Notes: generated from the letters alone by a model not told the origin. A DNA stretch of 64,000 bases from Ruania albidiflava DSM 18029 (GCF_000421225.1 NZ_ATWL01000004.1:124001-188000), one strand, 5' to 3'; numbered from the stretch's first letter, positions 33,887 through 42,622 are shown. Numbers and translations: made by a program.

Positions 33887-34243
33887 ATGAGCGAAGACCG
33901 GGACATGGCTGCCGATACCCGCGCTGAGCAGCGGCGCACCGAGCTGTACGACCTGCGGGTGGTGGTGGACCGGATCGAGGGCCGGTCGGTGTGTGGACTG
34001 CGGCCGGGCGATCACTTCGACCTGACCTGCTCCAGCCGGATCTCGCTACCCGAGGGTCGGCACTTCTGCCTGTACGCGCTCTCGGCGGTGCTCCCGCTGC
34101 TGCCCGCCGCCCAGCGGGCCGTGGCTGCGGGTGACTGGCTCGCCACCGACAACGAGGTGGCCTGCCCGGATCCGGAGGAACGGCTGATCATGCGGATCGA
34201 GCGCACCGGCACTGCCAGCATCCCCACCGAGGAGCTGACATGA
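33887..34243 (+). CDS. TIGR04076 family protein
   Basis: A 118-residue protein reading DLRVVVDRIEGRSVCGLRPG, GRHFCLYALSAVLPLLPAAQ and CPDPEERLIMRIER. This is the TIGR04076 pattern, a small protein of unknown function often next to oxidoreductases; the Cys residues around the RSVCG and VACPDPE motifs are typical. AGGAGG lies five bases upstream of ATG 33887. The stop overlaps the next ATG by 4 nt, tying it to the LLM oxidoreductase downstream. Confidence 0.8.
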   Translation: MSEDRDMAADTRAEQRRTELYDLRVVVDRIEGRSVCGLRPGDHFDLTCSSRISLPEGRHFCLYALSAVLPLLPAAQRAVAAGDWLATDNEVACPDPEERLIMRIERTGTASIPTEELT

Positions 34244-35253
34244 GCCTGGCACTGACGATCGCGCTGCAGTCGGACAAGACCACCGCGGAGTACACCCGGC
34301 TCACACGGCAGGTGCAGGAGCACGGGTTCGACGGTCTGTCGGTGTACTCCGACCTCGGTTTCCAGCCGCCGCTGGCTGCGCTGCTGGCCGCGGCCGGGGC
34401 GAGCCGCAGCCTCCGCCTGGGGCCCTCCTGCCTGAACCCCTACCTGCTGCACCCGGTGGAGATCGCCGGGCAGCACGCGGTGCTGGACGAGGCCAGCGGC
34501 GGGCGCGCCTACCTCGGTCTGGCGCGTGGCTCCTGGCTGCAGCAGGTCGGCACCGCCCAGGACCGGCCGTTGGCGCACCTGGAGGACACTGTGCAGATCG
34601 TGCGCCGGTTCGTGGCCGGGGACGACGGCGGCTACCAGGGGCGGGCGTTCTCCGTCGAACCCGGTTTCCGCCTGCAGTACCCACCGGTGCGGCCGGAGGT
34701 GGACGTGCTGCTCGGCGTCTGGGGTCCGCGCGGGGCCGACCTGGCCGGGCGGATCGCCGACGAGGTGAAGATCGGCGGGTCCGCCAACCCGGACATGGTC
34801 CAGCAGATGCGCACCTGGTTGGAGACGTCTGCCACTGCAGCGGGTCGGGGCGCCGGGGCGGTGCGGGTGTGTGCCGGTGCGGTCACCGTGGTGGACGAGG
34901 ACGGCGCACGGGCCCGCGCGCTCGCGCGCCGGGAGGTGGCCATGTACGTCGACGTCGTCGCTCGCCTGGATCCGACCGTGCAGGTGGAGGAGGAGCTGCT
35001 GGTGCAGTTGCGGGCGCTGCTGGCCGAAGGGCGGGCCGAGGACGCCGGCGGGCTGCTCAGCGACGACCTGCTGGACCGGTTCTGCCTGGCCGGCACGCCC
35101 AGCCAGGTGGTGGAGCACACGCTCCGGCTGGCCGCTGCCGGTGCCGACCGGGTGGAGTTCGGCACACCGCACGGCCTCACCGGGGCGGGCGGCATCCAGC
35201 TCCTCGGGTCGGCCGTGCTGCCGGCCGTGCGGGCAGAGCTGGCGGCGGCCTGA
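34240..35253 (+). CDS. LLM-class F420-dependent oxidoreductase (translationally coupled to TIGR04076)
   Basis: A 337-residue luciferase-like protein beginning MSLALTIALQSDKTTAEY, with HGFDGLSVYSDLGFQPP, RLGPSCLNPYLLHPVEIAGQ, GRAYLGLARGSW and WGPRGADLAGRIADEVKIGG. The last resembles methylenetetrahydromethanopterin reductase-type (Mer-like) members of the family; F420 use is inferred. The start overlaps the upstream stop as ATGA. The stop codon (35251-35253) falls in the first of three tandem 16-bp copies, so the C-terminus AELAAA may be a product of that expansion. Confidence 0.85.
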   Translation: MSLALTIALQSDKTTAEYTRLTRQVQEHGFDGLSVYSDLGFQPPLAALLAAAGASRSLRLGPSCLNPYLLHPVEIAGQHAVLDEASGGRAYLGLARGSWLQQVGTAQDRPLAHLEDTVQIVRRFVAGDDGGYQGRAFSVEPGFRLQYPPVRPEVDVLLGVWGPRGADLAGRIADEVKIGGSANPDMVQQMRTWLETSATAAGRGAGAVRVCAGAVTVVDEDGARARALARREVAMYVDVVARLDPTVQVEEELLVQLRALLAEGRAEDAGGLLSDDLLDRFCLAGTPSQVVEHTLRLAAAGADRVEFGTPHGLTGAGGIQLLGSAVLPAVRAELAAA

Positions 35254-35284
35254 GCTGGCGGCGGCCTGAGCTGGCGGCGGCCTG
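35237..35284 (+). repeat. Three perfect tandem copies of a 16-bp unit spanning a stop codon
   Basis: AGCTGGCGGCGGCCTG occurs three times in a row at 35237-35252, 35253-35268 and 35269-35284. The LLM gene ends in the first copy (TGA 35251-35253). The unit is not a multiple of three, so a copy change would move downstream in-frame sequence but not the gene itself. It ends 17 bp before the next ATG and may alter spacing of the esterase promoter or ribosome-binding site. Confidence 0.97.
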
Positions 35285-35301
35285 AGCGCAGAGAGGGTCT
35301 G

Positions 35302-36384
35302 ATGGCAGAAGGAGAAGAGGTACCTGCGGGCGAGGCTCAGCCGACGGGTGCGGAGGTTGACGACTCCGGCCTGCCCCGGCGGTGGCCCCGTCGGCTGCTG
35401 AAGGTGGGGATCGGCCTGCTGACCAGCATCCTGGCGCTCGCCCTGGTGGTGGTGATCGCGTTCCAGGTGAGCTACTGGCCCACCACGCTGCTGCTGCGCA
35501 ACCTGCCCGCCTTCAACGGGGATGACCCGGCCGCCGGGCAGGTCGCCGCCCCAGCAGGTGTGAGCTCGAGCTTCGACGTCGTCTACCGTCCCGGTGACGA
35601 GGACGGCCGGATGGACGTGTTCTGGCCCGAAGGAGAAGAGGGGCCGTTGCCCACAGTGGTGTGGGTGCACGGCGGTGCATTCGTCGCCGGCACCAAGGAC
35701 GGCACCACGACCTACCTGCAGACGATCGCCGCTCGCGGCTACACCACCATCTCCGTGGAGTACACCAAGGCACCGGAGGAGCAGTACCCCTACCAGCTGG
35801 GCCAGGTGGCTGACGCGCTCGCCTACGTGGACGCGCACGCCGAGGAGCTGCACGTGGACCCCAGCCGCATCGTGCTCGGCGGGGACTCCGCCGGCGGGCA
35901 CATCGCCGCCCAGACCGCGATGGCCATCTCCCAGCCCGGTTACGCCGAGGCAGCCGGGCTGCAGCGGCCGCTGGATGCCGAGCAGCTGGTCGGCACCGTG
36001 CTGATGTGCGGTGCCTACGACCTGCACCTGCCGGACTACGACGACGGGATCACGGGCAGGTTCCAGCGCGACATCATCTGGGCCTACACCGGGCAGAAGG
36101 AATTCCTGGACGACCCCGCCCTGGCGTACGCCTCCCTGCCGCAGCACGTGACCGGCGAGCTCCCGCCCACGTTCATCTCCGCCGGCAACGGCGACCCGCT
36201 CGAGGCGCACTCGCACTCGATGGCTCAGGCGCTGGCCGCCGCGGGAGCGGACGTGGACGCGCTGTTCTTCCCGGCCGACACCGACCCGCCGGTGCCGCAC
36301 GAGTACCAGGTGGCCCTGCACACCGAACCGGCGCAGCTGGCGCTGACGCGGGTGCTGGACTTCCTGCAGGCACAGGTGCAGTAG
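35302..36384 (+). CDS. Membrane-anchored alpha/beta hydrolase (esterase/lipase, HSL/BD-FAE type)
   Basis: A 360-residue protein. A hydrophilic ~30-residue start is followed by one membrane segment (VGIGLLTSILALALVVVIAF, ~37-56) that anchors the catalytic domain outside. Oxyanion motif HGGAF and nucleophile GGDSAGG are clear, with a downstream Asp (GNGDPLEA) and His (VPHEYQV). It hydrolyses carboxylic esters of unknown identity. ATG 35302 follows AGAGAGGG. The tandem 16-bp repeat lies immediately upstream. Confidence 0.85.
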   Translation: MAEGEEVPAGEAQPTGAEVDDSGLPRRWPRRLLKVGIGLLTSILALALVVVIAFQVSYWPTTLLLRNLPAFNGDDPAAGQVAAPAGVSSSFDVVYRPGDEDGRMDVFWPEGEEGPLPTVVWVHGGAFVAGTKDGTTTYLQTIAARGYTTISVEYTKAPEEQYPYQLGQVADALAYVDAHAEELHVDPSRIVLGGDSAGGHIAAQTAMAISQPGYAEAAGLQRPLDAEQLVGTVLMCGAYDLHLPDYDDGITGRFQRDIIWAYTGQKEFLDDPALAYASLPQHVTGELPPTFISAGNGDPLEAHSHSMAQALAAAGADVDALFFPADTDPPVPHEYQVALHTEPAQLALTRVLDFLQAQVQ

Positions 36385-36434
36385 CCGGCGCGCAGGCAGG
36401 TCACGCTGCTCCGGGCGGGCGCCGGCGCGCACGG

Positions 36435-37355
36435 TCAGCTCAGCTGCGGGGCCACCTCACGGGCGATCAGGTCCAGGTGGTCCAGGTCCGCCAGGTCGAG
36501 GATCTGCAGGTACACCCGCTCCGCGCCCATCTCCTGCACCTCTCGGATCCGGGCCGCCGCCTCCGCCGGGGTGCCGGCCACCCCGTTCTCCCGTAGCTCC
36601 GCCGGCTCCCGACCGATCGCGGCCGCCCGCCGGCCCACCTCCGCCTCGTCAGCACCCACGCAGGCCACCAGTGCCACCGAGTAGGTGAGGTCGGCCGGAT
36701 CGCGACCGATGTCTTGGCACGCCTGGTGCACCCGGGCGAAACCGGCGGGGATGTCGCCCAGCTGTGGGAAGGCGATGTTGAACTCGCTGGCGAACCTCGC
36801 GGCCAGCGCCGGGGTGCGGCGCTTGCCGTGCCCGCCGACCAGCACTGGCACCTGCGGCTGCGCTGGTTTGGGTAGTGCGGGGGAGTCGGTCAGCTGGTAG
36901 TGCTCGCCGGTGAAGGAGAACGTCTGCCCGGCCGGTGTGTGCCAGAGGCCGGTGACCACCTCCAGCTGTTCTTCCAGCATCCCGAACCGCTTGGCCGGGA
37001 ACGGGATACCGTAGGCGGCGTGCTCCTCGGCGTACCAGCCGGTGCCCAGGCCGAGCTCGACCCGGCCGCCGGACATCTGGTCCACCTGTGCCACCTGGAT
37101 CGCCAGCACGCCGGGATGGCGGAACGTGGCCGAGGAGACCAGCGTGCCCAGGCGGATGCGCGAGGTCTCTCGCGCCAACCCGGCGAGCGTGGTCCAGGCG
37201 TCGGTCGGTCCGGGCAGCCCGTCGGTGCCCATGGCCAGGTAGTGGTCGGAACGGAAGAATGCGTCGAAGCCGAGCTCCTCGGTCGCCTTGGCGACGGCGA
37301 GCAGGTCGTCGTAGGAGGCGCCCTGCTGAGGTTCGGTGAAGATCCGTAGCTGCAT
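36435..37355 (-). CDS. LLM-class F420-dependent oxidoreductase
   Basis: A 306-residue protein starting MQLRIFTEPQQGASYDDLL. It has LGFDAFFRSDHYLAMG, LARETSRIRLGTLVSSATF, QMSGGRVELGLGTGWYAEEH, PVLVGGHGKRRTPALAARFA and AAARIREVQEMGAERV. This is the common actinobacterial TIGR03560-like group. The window's third F420-type oxidoreductase; substrate unknown. ATG 37355 gives the family N-terminus; the frame continues far upstream across the toxin-antitoxin genes but that part is only a shadow. It is divergent from hipB with a 145-bp shared region. Confidence 0.87.
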   Translation of the reverse strand: MQLRIFTEPQQGASYDDLLAVAKATEELGFDAFFRSDHYLAMGTDGLPGPTDAWTTLAGLARETSRIRLGTLVSSATFRHPGVLAIQVAQVDQMSGGRVELGLGTGWYAEEHAAYGIPFPAKRFGMLEEQLEVVTGLWHTPAGQTFSFTGEHYQLTDSPALPKPAQPQVPVLVGGHGKRRTPALAARFASEFNIAFPQLGDIPAGFARVHQACQDIGRDPADLTYSVALVACVGADEAEVGRRAAAIGREPAELRENGVAGTPAEAAARIREVQEMGAERVYLQILDLADLDHLDLIAREVAPQLS

Positions 37356-37450
37356 GGCTCCAGCCTGCCATGAGCTCGATCTCGGACAGCCGGCCTGATG
37401 GACATGACCGCGCCCTACGGCACCGATGTCGTCGTACGCAGACGTTGCGG

Positions 37451-37502
37451 CAATGTCGTCGCTCATCGACATTGTCGTAGTGTCGCCGTATGATGACATC
37501 AT
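37451..37502. promoter_or_regulatory. Operator-like repeats in front of the hipBA pair
   Basis: CAATGTCG (37451-37458) and CGACATTG (37467-37474) are perfect 8-bp inverted arms with an 8-bp spacer. ATGATG-A-CATCAT (37490-37502) is a perfect 13-bp palindrome overlapping the hipB start codon. More GTCGTCG/GTCGTAG half-sites lie at 37424-37435 and 37474-37480. HipB dimers typically bind such repeats and repress the operon. Confidence 0.55.
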
Positions 37503-37740
37503 GTCCGGTTCTCCTGCGCTGACCAACGTGAGATCTCTGCCCCGGCTGGGTACCGCCGTCCGGATGCTCCGGATGCGACGCGGACTGACCCAGGCCGAGC
37601 TCGCCCGGCTCGCCGACGTGTCCCGGCAATGGTTGATCAAGCTCGAGGCCGGCAAGACCGCAGGGTTGGAGATCGGTCTGGTCCTGCACGTGCTGGACGC
37701 GCTGGACGCCAGCCTGATGATCCGGGACGAGGCGCCGTGA
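37501..37740 (+). CDS. HipB-like XRE antitoxin
   Basis: A 79-residue Xre-type helix-turn-helix protein: LPRLGTAVRMLRMRRGLTQA, then ELARLADVSRQWLIKLEAGK. It closes with a short C-terminal strand (SLMIRDEAP), as in HipB. It would bind and silence the partner kinase and repress its own promoter. ATG 37501 is chosen over 37426 because it gives the compact XRE domain and the palindrome overlaps it. The stop overlaps the toxin start as GTGA. Confidence 0.85.
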   Translation: MSGSPALTNVRSLPRLGTAVRMLRMRRGLTQAELARLADVSRQWLIKLEAGKTAGLEIGLVLHVLDALDASLMIRDEAP

Positions 37741-38996
37741 GGCCGCCCCGACAGCTGGCGGTGCTGCTCGGCGGTGAGCACGTCGCGATGGTGGAGCGCA
37801 CGCGCTCGACGCTGCGGCTGACCTATCTGGAGCACGTGCGGCGCCCGGACGTGACACCACTCTCCCTTGCCCTTGCGCCGGTGCTCGGCACACACTCGGG
37901 AGCGGCGGTCGAGTCCTACCTCGATGGTCTGGTCCCGGACAGCGACGGTGCGCTGACGGCCTTGAAGAACCAGTACGGGGTGGACACCAAGGACCAGCTG
38001 AGCATCTTGGCGGCCATCGGCAAAGACTGCGCCGGCGCCGTGCAGTTCTGCCTCCCGGAGGAGATCGCGCAGGTGCAGGCACGCCACGGGGAGCTGGTCC
38101 CCGTCGCGGACGCCGAGATCGAGCAGCGGCTGGCCGAGATGGATGTGGACGAGGAGGCTTCCTGGATCCTGCCCGGCGAGCACTGGTCGCTGGGCGGCAC
38201 CCAGCAGAAGTTTGCGCTGCGCTGGCAGGACGGCTGGCACACCGCGCACGGGGCAGAGCCCACCACCCACATCGTCAAGCCAGGTGTGCGCGCCCTCAAG
38301 GCCCAGGCGCTTGCCGAGCACGTCAGCATGCGCGCCGCCACCGCGCTCGGCCTGCCGGCGGCGCACACCGAGTTCACCGAGTTCAAGTCACAGCTCGCGA
38401 TCGTGATCACCCGCTTCGACCGGGTGATCGACGAGCGAGGTCTCCTGGTGCGCCGGCACCAGGAGGACCTGTGCCAGGCCCTGGGCCTGTCAGAGAAGTA
38501 CGAGGAGTACGGCGGCCCGTCGGCCGCCGATGTGGTCGACCTGCTGCGCGCTGCCTCGGAGACTCCCCGAGCGGCCCGCGCGAACGTGGACGCCTTCGTG
38601 GACGGGCTGATCTTCAACACGGTGATCGGTGCGCCTGATGCGCACGCGCGCAACTACGCAGTGCTGCTCGAGGGGGACCAGGTGCACCTTGCGCCGCTCT
38701 ACGACGTCGCCTCCGGTCTGGGCTACGGTGCCGGCGGCGCAGCGCGCAAGCTCTCGATGAGCATCGGCGGTACCTTCCTGCTCACCGAGGTGACCCGCGA
38801 GGCATGGCGACGCTTCGCCCAGAGTGCACGACTGGACGACGAACGCCTGCTTGTTCGTCTGGCCGAGATCGCCGAGCAAGCCCCGGCGGCGTTCGAGGCT
38901 GCGCTGGCAGAGGTGGACGACTGGCATGGTCAGGCTCGGGATCTCTCCGCACGCCTGCTGCCTGAGCTGCGCCGTCACGCAGCGCGCTATACCTGA
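37737..38996 (+). CDS. HipA-like serine/threonine kinase toxin
   Basis: A 419-residue HipA-family protein. It has the N-terminal HipA_N region (LLGGEHVAMVER), a Gly-rich loop with WSLGGTQQKFAL, THIVKP (ATP Lys), VITRFDRVIDE, HQEDLCQALG, the catalytic PDAHARNYAVLL and the metal-binding LAPLYDVASGLGYG. HipA phosphorylates a tRNA synthetase in E. coli and stalls translation; the target here is unknown. GTG 37737 overlaps the antitoxin stop by 4 nt, giving translational coupling. Full length; no broken motif seen. Confidence 0.86.
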   Translation: MRPPRQLAVLLGGEHVAMVERTRSTLRLTYLEHVRRPDVTPLSLALAPVLGTHSGAAVESYLDGLVPDSDGALTALKNQYGVDTKDQLSILAAIGKDCAGAVQFCLPEEIAQVQARHGELVPVADAEIEQRLAEMDVDEEASWILPGEHWSLGGTQQKFALRWQDGWHTAHGAEPTTHIVKPGVRALKAQALAEHVSMRAATALGLPAAHTEFTEFKSQLAIVITRFDRVIDERGLLVRRHQEDLCQALGLSEKYEEYGGPSAADVVDLLRAASETPRAARANVDAFVDGLIFNTVIGAPDAHARNYAVLLEGDQVHLAPLYDVASGLGYGAGGAARKLSMSIGGTFLLTEVTREAWRRFAQSARLDDERLLVRLAEIAEQAPAAFEAALAEVDDWHGQARDLSARLLPELRRHAARYT

Positions 38997-39056
38997 GCGG
39001 CGACCGGTGCGCATCCGCGCGGGCGGGCCGGTCCCCTCTGGGCGCGCTCCCGGTCA

Positions 39057-40020
39057 TCAGCCCTGCTGCGGGCGTTGCTCCGTGAGCGGTAGCCGCGGCA
39101 CCCAGCAGGGCACGTTCTCCTGGTAGGCGGTGAACTCGGCGCCGAAACGAGCCTGCAGGTCAGCTTCCTCCGCCGGGCGGATCAGCGTGTTCCACACGAT
39201 CGACCCGCACAACGCATAGAGGGTGACGATCCACGAACTGAGCAGGATGCCCACGGCCACGCCCTGGGTGATCCCGGCGATCGCCATCGGGTTGCGGACC
39301 AGGCGGTAGGGGCCGGTGACCACCAGGCGGCGCGCCGTCACCGCAGGCAACGGTGTGCCCGCGCCACGGCGGGACATCGACCACGCCGACCACACGCCCA
39401 GCCCACTGGCCAGCACGAGCAGGCCGGCACCGGCCAGCCGCACCCCGCCCGGGGCCGCCAGCTGCAGTCCCCAACGCCGTTCGAGCGCGGCGAGCCCGAG
39501 CGGGAGCAGCACGAGAAAGGCTCCCCAGAAGCCCAGCATCTGCACCCCGGTGCGCCGCACGTGCACCCGCGCCGGTGCCGGCTCAGCAGGTCGGAAGGCG
39601 AACGGCCCGACGAGCAGCCACTCCCCGGGCAGCCGGCCGAGCACCACCAGCAGGCCGGCAGCCACGCTGCCCAGGCTGGCGACGACCATGAGCAGCGCGC
39701 CCCCACCGGCCTCGCCAGTGATCGTCGCGTACCCGGCCATCCCCGCTGCGACCAGCAGCGTCCACGGCACCACGACCCACACCGCCCACCGCCCACCGCC
39801 GACCGAGCGCGACCAACGCGGAGGCAGCCACGAACAACGGAAGGTCCAGCGCCGCCACCAGCACCGGGTCCAGCGTCCCGAGCGTCGCCTGGCGCACGGC
39901 GGGCAGCAGCGCCACGGCGAGCCACCAGAGCGCGCCGGCCGCCGCCTGCAGCGCGAAGTAGCCGCGCCCGTGCCGGTCGGTCAGGCGGCTCGTGCCCTCG
40001 CGCGCCTCGGACGGCCCCAT
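39057..40020 (-). pseudogene. Isoprenylcysteine carboxyl methyltransferase-like membrane protein gene broken by a 7-bp duplication
   Basis: The start (ATG 40020) encodes YFALQAAAGALWWLAVALLP, DPVLVAALDLPLFVAASAL and LGRRWAV. The frame then breaks, and the 3' frame continues with WVVVPWTLLVAAG, an N-terminal-like membrane segment, and the ICMT/PEMT signature RRLVVTGPYRLVRNPMAIAG. At 39781-39794 ACCGCCC is doubled; removing one copy joins the two parts exactly as LGRRWAVWVVVPW. The family methylates small or prenylated substrates at the membrane. Possible slipped-strand event; the 3' part alone could start at GTG 39782. Confidence 0.83.
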
Positions 40021-40107
40021 GGCCGCATTCTACGAGCGACCGACGCGCGGACCGCTCAGCGCATCGCCGGTCGTCCGGTCAGCCCACCACTGCGGCACAA
40101 TGACCAG

Positions 40108-41289
40108 ATGCCACCTCTGAGCAGCCGCAGTGCCGAGAACCCCCTGGTCCTGACCGGAGGGCGGGTGCTCATCGATGACGGCGTCGTGGAGACCAGCGTG
40201 GTCGTCCGCGATGGGCAGATCGCGGCGCTCGTCGACGACCCGCCGGCCGGCCGCGTGCTCGACGTCGGGGGCCGGCTCATCGGTCCTGGCCTGGTGGACA
40301 TCCACATCCACGGGGCCGCCGGGCACAGCTTCGAGCAGGCCGAAGATGACGACGGCGTAGCGGCCATCGTGGGCCACCTCGCCTCCCGAGGGGTCACCAC
40401 GGTGCTCGCGGCGCTCGCCTCGGACCAGGTGGAGACCATGGTCAGCACCGTTCACGCACTGCACCGGTATCGGGACGATCCGCTGCCTGGGACGGCCGAG
40501 GTGGCCGGGGTGCACCTGGAAGGACCGTTCCTCACACCGGCGCAGGCGGGTGCGCACTCCCCGGCGGTGCTGCGCGATCCCGACGCGGACGCCGTGGCCA
40601 GGTTGGCCTCGCTCCGTCCTGCGATGATCACCCTGGCGCCGGAGCTGCCCGGGGGAGTCTCCGCCGTCGAGCAGTTCCGTGCCGCCGGCACGGTGGTGGC
40701 GGCCGGGCACAGCGAGGCCCGCGTGCCGGACCTGCAGGCGGCCCAGGCTGCCGGACTGACCCACCTGACCCACCTGTGGAGCGGGCAGTCCGCGCTGGTG
40801 CGCGAGGGACCGTGGCGGGTACCCGGTCTGCTCGAGGCTTCTCTGGCCTCCACCGGGCTCACCGCCGAGGTGATCGCCGACGGCAAGCACCTACCACCAG
40901 CCCTGCTGGAGATCGCCCGCCGCTGCCTGGGTGAGGACCTGATCGTGGTCTCGGACGCCACCTCCGGTGCCGGTCTGCCGGAGGGGAGCCGGTACGCGCT
41001 GGCCGATGTGGTCTGCGAGGTGCGCGACGGTGTGGGTGTGGTGGTCGGTGCGGACGCGTTCGGCGGCAGCACGACCACGCTCGAGGCGATGCTCGCCTAC
41101 CTGCATGCCGATCTCGGCTGGCCGGTGGCCGAGCTGTTTGCGATGGGCAGCACCCGACCCGCTCAGATCGTCGGCCTCGGCGACCGCAAGGGCCGGATCA
41201 TGCCCGGCTATGACGCCGACCTGCTCGTCGTCGAGGACGACCTCTCCCCGTGGGCGACCGTGGTGCGCGGCCGCCTCGTGCGACCGTAG
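40108..41289 (+). CDS. nagA: N-acetylglucosamine-6-phosphate deacetylase
   Basis: A 393-residue amidohydrolase-superfamily enzyme with VDIHIHGAAG (metal His pair), HLEGPFLT (metal Glu), VAAGHSEA, LTHLWSG and VSDATSG (catalytic Asp). It removes acetate from GlcNAc-6-phosphate, giving glucosamine-6-phosphate. The ATG at 40108 was selected by family length; the open frame extends upstream through shadow sequence. It is followed, 151 bp on, by a ROK regulator and a sugar ABC transporter. No nagB is in the window. Confidence 0.9.
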   Translation: MPPLSSRSAENPLVLTGGRVLIDDGVVETSVVVRDGQIAALVDDPPAGRVLDVGGRLIGPGLVDIHIHGAAGHSFEQAEDDDGVAAIVGHLASRGVTTVLAALASDQVETMVSTVHALHRYRDDPLPGTAEVAGVHLEGPFLTPAQAGAHSPAVLRDPDADAVARLASLRPAMITLAPELPGGVSAVEQFRAAGTVVAAGHSEARVPDLQAAQAAGLTHLTHLWSGQSALVREGPWRVPGLLEASLASTGLTAEVIADGKHLPPALLEIARRCLGEDLIVVSDATSGAGLPEGSRYALADVVCEVRDGVGVVVGADAFGGSTTTLEAMLAYLHADLGWPVAELFAMGSTRPAQIVGLGDRKGRIMPGYDADLLVVEDDLSPWATVVRGRLVRP

Positions 41290-41404
41290 CGACCCTGGCG
41301 GCCCACCGACCGGGCCCGGCCCTGGTCGACCACAACCGAGATCATCGCCTCCTCGGCCGTAGCTTCCCGAGATGCCCTGCGGCTGACTCTGCCACCGCTA
41401 TTAC

Positions 41405-41435
41405 TTGACATGGTGAACGAAAAAGGGCATCGTTC
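41405..41435 (+). promoter_or_regulatory. Promoter and operator-like inverted repeat upstream of the ROK gene
   Basis: TTGACA (41405-41410) looks like a -35 element. It overlaps an inverted repeat, GAACGA (41415-41420) and TCGTTC (41430-41435), with a 9-bp spacer, that ends five bases before the GTG start. A GAACGA..TCGTTC site fits ROK-type operators with a symmetric half-site. This suggests autoregulation. Confidence 0.55.
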
Positions 41436-41440
41436 TGGCT

Positions 41441-42622
41441 GTGCAACGAAGCCCAGACATCGACGACGCGCCATCCTTGGCCACGTTGGGGCCAGCGGCC
41501 CGCGGGGTGGTGCGGGCGCTGCTGCTCGGCGGTCCGCTCACCCGGGCCGAGCTCGCCCGCCGCCTTGGCCTGTCGCCGGCAAGCCTGACGAAGACCGCTC
41601 GACCGTTGCTTGTTTCTGGCTTGATCTCTGAGGGAGCTGCACTTGTCTCGGAGCAACGCGGTCGTCCCGGTGCGCCGTTGGTGCTCGATGCGGCCCGGCA
41701 TCAGTTCATCGGCGTGAAGCTCACTGCCGACGAGGTCTTCGCGGTCCGGGCCGATGCGCGCGGCCGTGTCGACGTGAGCCAGAGCGTTCAGATCGAGAGC
41801 ACCGAGGTGACCGCCGTCGTCGCCGAGATTGTTGCAATCGTAAACGAAATAGGTGGTGACCATCGGATCCAGGCGCTCGGGATCGGGCTTGCGGGCGAGC
41901 AGACCCGGTTCGACGACACGGTCCGCCGGAACCACTACCTCGGCTGGGACCAGGTGCCTCTTGCCCAGCTGGTCGAGGAGGCGACCGGGATTCCCACCGT
42001 GCTCAGCGGAGACGCCCGCGCACTCACCGCCGGGGTGCAGTGGTCGGGACCTGGTAAGGGAATGAGCGAGCTCGCCGTCCTGACCGTGGGCGTGGGCATC
42101 GGCCTGGGCATCGTGCTCGAGGACAAGGTGCTCTCCGGACCGAGCGGCCTGGTCGGCATGATCGGGCACCATCGCATCTCGGACTCGGGCCCCCTCTGCG
42201 AGCTGGGCCACCGCGGCTGCGCCTCGAGCTACCTCACCACTGCCGCGATCACCGCCGCCATCGGTGTGCCGCACGGTCGCGTCGACATCGACCTGGCGCA
42301 GGGCTGTGCGCTGGCTGCCGACGGCGATCCGGTGGCACGGCGCGTGCTTGCGGACGCCGGGCGCGCGCTCGGCGTGATCATCGCCCAGCTGGTGAACATC
42401 CTCGGCCTGCCCGCAGTCATCCTCGCCGGTGACGGTCTGGAGCTGCTCAGCTACGCCGAGGACAGCATGCAGGCCGCGCTTGCCGAGCACCTCGATCCGG
42501 TGGCGCGTCGCCCGAAGGTGGTGGCATTCACCTCCGGGTTCGACGAGTGGGCCCGCGGGGCGGCCGTGGTCGCGTGCCAATGGCTGCTCGATCCGCCACG
42601 ACACCGGTATACCCGACCATGA
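41441..42622 (+). CDS. ROK family transcriptional regulator
   Basis: A 393-residue protein. The N-terminal winged helix is LTRAELARRLGLSPASLTK, followed by a ROK kinase-like domain with ALGIGLAGEQT, GDARALTAG, LTVGVGIGLGIVLE and LCELGHRGCAS. The last is the zinc motif region but has only two of the three usual cysteines in the CxCGxxGC pattern, so zinc binding may differ. Such proteins repress sugar operons and release on binding sugar or sugar phosphate. It starts the block of Gfo/Idh/MocA, permease and binding-protein genes. Confidence 0.88.
   Translation: MQRSPDIDDAPSLATLGPAARGVVRALLLGGPLTRAELARRLGLSPASLTKTARPLLVSGLISEGAALVSEQRGRPGAPLVLDAARHQFIGVKLTADEVFAVRADARGRVDVSQSVQIESTEVTAVVAEIVAIVNEIGGDHRIQALGIGLAGEQTRFDDTVRRNHYLGWDQVPLAQLVEEATGIPTVLSGDARALTAGVQWSGPGKGMSELAVLTVGVGIGLGIVLEDKVLSGPSGLVGMIGHHRISDSGPLCELGHRGCASSYLTTAAITAAIGVPHGRVDIDLAQGCALAADGDPVARRVLADAGRALGVIIAQLVNILGLPAVILAGDGLELLSYAEDSMQAALAEHLDPVARRPKVVAFTSGFDEWARGAAVVACQWLLDPPRHRYTRP

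Noticed and set aside
36435-38366. 643-residue reading frame that would extend the LLM gene upstream
   Set aside because: Only the part from 37355 matches the LLM family; the rest is opposite hipB and hipA.
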